Positions 6,207 to 8,444 of a DNA stretch of 8,444 bases are shown here, in pieces. The translations under genes and the position numbers were made by a program. The number at the start of each line of letters is the position of its first letter. The stretch's first letter is position 1. The stretch is from Congregibacter sp. (GTDB lineage: Bacteria > Pseudomonadota > Gammaproteobacteria > Pseudomonadales > Halieaceae). Under the pieces are notes generated by a model. It had not been told where the DNA came from, searched no databases, and saw only the letters and a program-made list of their open reading frames with translations. The stretch is from positions 1 to 8,444 of the forward strand of contig JACETJ010000048.1 of assembly GCA_013911345.1 (NCBI GenBank), in the 5' to 3' direction.

Positions 6207-6208
6207 TT

Positions 6209-6802
6209 TCAGAGCCCGAAAACCAGGTTCGGCGGCAGGCCAGCGGCCACGGCAGCATGGCGGAGGCCTATTTGCACAATATTGATACCGATGAATACCA
6301 GAATGGGGGAGAAGTCGATCCCGCCCATATTCGGCAGCAGAGAACGAAAGGGCGCCATAATGGGCTCGGAGATCTGCCAAATCAGCTCGATAGCCGGGTG
6401 GCGGCTTCCGGGCGCTACCCAGCTGACAATGATCATGGCGATCAGCACGAAAAAGTAGAGATTGACCAACAGGGCGAAAACCCCGATCACGCCCCAGATC
6501 ACCACAGTTGTAAAGCCGGGCAGCGCCCAGCGCTCACCCGCTACCAACGCAATTCCCACCAGAATCAGTGACTGCAAGATCACAGCGAGTACCAGCACGG
6601 CCCAGTCAATTCTGCCCTTGGCGGGCAAAGCGCCTCGCAGCGGCGCAAGCATAGGATTGGTCAGTCGCACGATCAGTTGTGACAGCGGGTTGTAAAAGTT
6701 CACCCGTGAGGCGTGAAGGACCCCGCGCAGTATCACGACAAACAACAGCAATGCCCCAAGATTGCGAATCAAATACAGCGAGATTTCTGCACTGGCACCC
6801 AT
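6209..6802 (-). CDS. yggT: YggT family integral membrane protein
   Basis: This is a small inner-membrane protein of the YggT (YGGT repeat) family. Its molecular role is not firmly known; homologues have been linked to osmotic or ion homeostasis and, in other lineages, to cell shape and division. The product is 197 residues with two copies of the YGGT unit. The first, at about residues 26-77, runs LRGVLHASRVNFYNPLSQL through TNPMLAPLRGALP to IDWAVLVLAVILQ. The second, at about 127-177, includes HPAIELIWQISEPIMAP, FRSLLPNMGGIDFSP and ILVFIGINIVQ. Hydrophobic segments lie near 9-27, 66-90, 97-128 and 163-182. The start is ATG 6802, whose A is also the last base of the proC TAA (TAATG), so translation is probably coupled. 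An upstream start at 6844 would overlap proC and is rejected. The place directly after proC is the usual one. Confidence 0.94.
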   Translation of the reverse strand: MGASAEISLYLIRNLGALLLFVVILRGVLHASRVNFYNPLSQLIVRLTNPMLAPLRGALPAKGRIDWAVLVLAVILQSLILVGIALVAGERWALPGFTTVVIWGVIGVFALLVNLYFFVLIAMIIVSWVAPGSRHPAIELIWQISEPIMAPFRSLLPNMGGIDFSPILVFIGINIVQIGLRHAAVAAGLPPNLVFGL

Positions 6803-7650
6803 TAGCCGAACTCCTCTCCCAGCGCTTTGGCGCGTGCGGCACATTGCCGCACTGCTTCGGCGACCACCGCATCAAATTGACTCGTCTGCAGCGACTGCAG
6901 CGCTTGTTCGGTGGTGCCACCGGGGCTGGTGACATTTTCACGCAGCGTGGCCACCGGCTCGGCGGACTGAGCAGCCAGGGACGCGGCGCCCAGAGCGGTT
7001 TGCACGGTTAGCGCCATCGAGACGTCCTCCTCAAGCCCCAATTCCATGCCGGCTCGGGCAATGGCCTCAATCAACGCAAAAAAGTAGGCCGGGCCACTAC
7101 CCGATACAGCCGTCACGGCGTCAAGCAGGTCTTCGCTAGCCACCCAAACGGTCTTACCCGCTGCGTTAGTGACCTGTTCAGCAAGATCCCGGTGGGTGCT
7201 GCTCACTGAGTCGGCGGCATACAGCGCACTGGCGCCTAGGCCAATCATGGCCGGCGTATTGGGCATGCAGCGAATGATCGGGACGTCTTCGCCAGCATGA
7301 GTTTGCAGAGAGCTGATAGGAATACCCGCTGCGATAGACAATAGAGCGGTATTTGGACCCAACTGATCCCTGATCGCCGTCAGCGCCGATGGGATGATTT
7401 GTGGCTTGACGGCGGCCACTACAAGACTTGCACGCTCGAACAAGCCTTCAGGCGATGTGCCCAGATGGGTCAAGCCTAAAGCTCTCAAACCCGCCAGCGC
7501 TTCCTCGCTGGGATCACTGGCGTGTAAGCGACTCGGAGCAAACCCCTCTGCGATGAGCCCACTGATCATGGCGCTGGCCATATTGCCCGCGCCGAGAAAA
7601 GCGATAACAGGTGCCACTTCAGATGACATGGGATGGCGGGTGTCCGTCAC
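6802..7650 (-). CDS. proC: Pyrroline-5-carboxylate reductase ProC
   Basis: ProC reduces 1-pyrroline-5-carboxylate to L-proline with NAD(P)H, the last step of proline synthesis, in the cytoplasm. From GTG 7650 the product is 282 residues; from the in-frame ATG at 7629 it is 275, nearer the common 270-275. The N-terminal Rossmann motif IAFLGAGNMASAM is at 16-28, AAVKPQ at 79-84 and IIRCMPNTPAMIG at 125-137. The C-terminal dimer/substrate domain carries TAVSGSGPAYFFALIEA (180-196) and the signature TSPGGTTEQAL (241-251). Neither start has a clear Shine-Dalgarno. GTG 7650 keeps an 8-base gap to the yggS stop, ATG 7629 leaves 29 bases; I list the longer form without strong preference. A TATAAT string just upstream is part of yggS coding sequence (Tyr-Asn) and has no good -35. 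The yggS-proC-yggT order is conserved in gammaproteobacteria. Confidence 0.96.
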   Translation of the reverse strand: MTDTRHPMSSEVAPVIAFLGAGNMASAMISGLIAEGFAPSRLHASDPSEEALAGLRALGLTHLGTSPEGLFERASLVVAAVKPQIIPSALTAIRDQLGPNTALLSIAAGIPISSLQTHAGEDVPIIRCMPNTPAMIGLGASALYAADSVSSTHRDLAEQVTNAAGKTVWVASEDLLDAVTAVSGSGPAYFFALIEAIARAGMELGLEEDVSMALTVQTALGAASLAAQSAEPVATLRENVTSPGGTTEQALQSLQTSQFDAVVAEAVRQCAARAKALGEEFG

Positions 7651-7658
7651 AAGCGAGC

Positions 7659-8351
7659 TTAATTATACCGCGCCCCAAAGATATCTGTGCCGATGCGCAC
7701 CATGCTGGCGCCCTCGCCGACGGCGGCTTCCAGATCTCCCGACATGCCCATGGACAGGGTGTCGAGTTGGGGCAGGGAGTGAGCCAGGCCATCCATCAGA
7801 ACTTTTAACTGCCGAAAGGGCTCCCGCTGAGTGGCCTGGTTAATGTCTGGCGCAGGGATTGTCATCAGCCCGCGGAGAGCCAGCCCAGGCAACTCGTTAA
7901 TGGCAGCCAAGAGCTCGGGGGCCGCATCGGGTTGCACGCCGGATTTGCTGTCCTCACTAGAGGTCTTCACCTGCACCAATACATTCAACGGGCCCTTATC
8001 TTCTGGCCGTTGCTCGCTCAGGCGGCGCGCGATTTTCAGCCGGTCGACACTGTGTACCCAGTCACTGACCTCAGCGATCACGGCGGTTTTATTGCTCTGG
8101 ATGGGACCGATGAAATGCCAGCTCAGGGGTAGGTCGGCAAGAGCAGCTGCTTTCTCTGCCATCTCCTGGGCGTAATTTTCACCAAATGCGCACAATCCCA
8201 GCTTGTGAGCCTGTCGCACCAGTTCGGAGGGCTTGGTTTTGCTGACCGCGAGGAGAGACACACAGCCTGCAGGGCGGCCTGCCGCGTCTTCTGCAGCGCG
8301 AATTCGGCGGTCGACTTCTGATATATTGCGTTCGAGTTCAGTCGGCATCAT
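7659..8351 (-). CDS. yggS: PLP homeostasis protein YggS (PROSC/YBL036C family)
   Basis: YggS binds pyridoxal 5'-phosphate and keeps the pools of PLP and keto- and amino acids in balance. It is a single-domain TIM-barrel protein resembling the N-domain of alanine racemase and has no known catalysis of its own. From ATG 8351 it has 230 residues, near the E. coli length. The PLP lysine is Lys38 in LLAVSKTKP (E. coli Lys36). FGENYAQE, WHFIGPIQSNK, VHSVDRL, SKSGVQPDAAPELL, LRGLMTIPAP, LSMGMSGDLEAAV, MVRIGTDIFGAR all follow in family order. The start is chosen by length and Lys spacing. Another ATG directly after it (8348) and an in-frame ATG at 8381 are alternatives, none with a strong Shine-Dalgarno. 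It is the first gene of the minus-strand operon and diverges from pilT across 61 bases. I see no convincing promoter for the operon; it may lie inside the pilT coding region. Confidence 0.95.
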   Translation of the reverse strand: MMPTELERNISEVDRRIRAAEDAAGRPAGCVSLLAVSKTKPSELVRQAHKLGLCAFGENYAQEMAEKAAALADLPLSWHFIGPIQSNKTAVIAEVSDWVHSVDRLKIARRLSEQRPEDKGPLNVLVQVKTSSEDSKSGVQPDAAPELLAAINELPGLALRGLMTIPAPDINQATQREPFRQLKVLMDGLAHSLPQLDTLSMGMSGDLEAAVGEGASMVRIGTDIFGARYN

Positions 8352-8362
8352 GGTGGCATCAT
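8348..8362 (-). other. Four-codon upstream frame (Met-Met-Pro-Pro-stop) abutting yggS
   Basis: On the minus strand, ATG at 8362 opens ATG-ATG-CCA-CCA-TGA. Its stop overlaps the proposed yggS start (ATGA). It arises from an 11-base-period duplication of ATGATGCC. No good Shine-Dalgarno precedes it, so translation is doubtful. Listed because it bears on which yggS start is used. Confidence 0.2.
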
Positions 8363-8400
8363 AAGGAAGTTGATTCCCCATGTGCTAGCCCGACAACCGC

Positions 8401-8404
8401 GGAG
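8401..8404 (+). promoter_or_regulatory. pilT ribosome-binding site
   Basis: GGAG lies 8 bases before the pilT ATG at 8413 and fixes that start. No clear sigma70 or sigma54 promoter for pilT is visible between the two divergent genes. Confidence 0.7.
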
Positions 8405-8412
8405 ACTGTGAC

Positions 8413-8444
8413 ATGGATATCACTGAATTACTCGCTTTCAGCGT
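8413..8444 (+). CDS. pilT: Type IV pilus retraction ATPase PilT, first 10 codons (runs off window)
   Basis: PilT is the hexameric cytoplasmic ATPase that powers type IV pilus retraction (twitching motility, DNA uptake, surface sensing). Only the start is present: ATG at 8413 with residues MDITELLAFS, identical to my memory of the N-terminus of Pseudomonas PilT. A ribosome-binding site GGAG is correctly placed. The neighbour yggS in divergent orientation is the standard pilT context in Pseudomonas and relatives (yggS next to pilT-pilU). No ATPase motif can be seen in so short a piece, so the call rests on the N-terminal match and on synteny. Confidence 0.85.
   Translation, partial: MDITELLAFS

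Noticed and set aside
5061..6380. Longer metX (start at 6380) and similar extensions of yggT (6844), metW (5088) and the DUF4426 gene (4624).
   Set aside because: The added residues overlap the preceding gene, do not resemble family N-termini, and better starts exist that couple to the upstream stop codon or, for DUF4426, keep a complete signal peptide.
7662..7667. Perfect TATAAT on the minus strand just upstream of proC as a promoter.
   Set aside because: It is the coding sequence of the last yggS codons (Tyr-Asn), no acceptable -35 is found 16-18 bases upstream, and the resulting transcript would be almost leaderless.
8407..8424. TGTGA...TCACT around the pilT start as a CRP/Vfr site.
   Set aside because: The half sites are 8 bases apart instead of 6, and the site would overlap the start codon.

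Overview
This is ordinary chromosomal core DNA from a gammaproteobacterium. The gene order ftsX-rpoH-trmB, then an oppositely oriented block running yggS-proC-yggT-metX-metW-DUF4426-rdgB-hemW, then pilT diverging at the right edge, matches the corresponding Pseudomonas region as I remember it (about PA0375 to PA0395 in PAO1). Here it is more compact: I recall mtgA and thiSG lying between rpoH and trmB in Pseudomonas, and they are absent. The first residues of PilT are Pseudomonas-like. MetX, MetW and HemW are close to Pseudomonas forms but clearly diverged. A marine Cellvibrionales/Halieaceae-type organism would fit, but that family-level placement is a guess. I see no mobile element, CRISPR array, tRNA, rRNA or sign of recent transfer.

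Layout. Positions 1-493 (+) hold the C-terminal part of the cell-division protein FtsX. Positions 494-593 are a 100-base regulatory gap. Positions 594-1469 (+) encode the heat-shock sigma factor RpoH, and 1507-2205 (+) the tRNA guanine-N7 methyltransferase TrmB. TrmB converges with HemW across an 89-base gap (2206-2294) that has no clear terminator. From 8351 down to 2295 eight minus-strand genes are packed with stop/start overlaps or gaps of a few bases. Three of the junctions are ATGA or TAATG overlaps, so the block is almost certainly one operon. It covers PLP homeostasis (YggS), proline synthesis (ProC), a YggT membrane protein, methionine synthesis (MetX and MetW), an exported DUF4426 protein, nucleotide-pool cleaning (RdgB) and heme trafficking (HemW). 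There is no gene-free stretch over 300 bases.

The most interesting part is the rpoH leader. It carries a perfect CIRCE operator (TTAGCACTC-N9-GAGTGCTAA, 532-558), the binding site of the heat-shock repressor HrcA. A plausible sigma70 promoter with an extended -10 lies inside the operator. Immediately downstream is an 8-bp perfect inverted repeat (563-570/580-587) whose right arm contains the rpoH Shine-Dalgarno sequence and whose left arm contains CCTCC, an anti-Shine-Dalgarno-like core. This suggests that the heat-shock sigma factor is under HrcA transcriptional repression and possibly also under RNA-structure control of translation. The start predicted for the embedded promoter would fall inside the left arm. 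Short and long transcripts could therefore behave differently.
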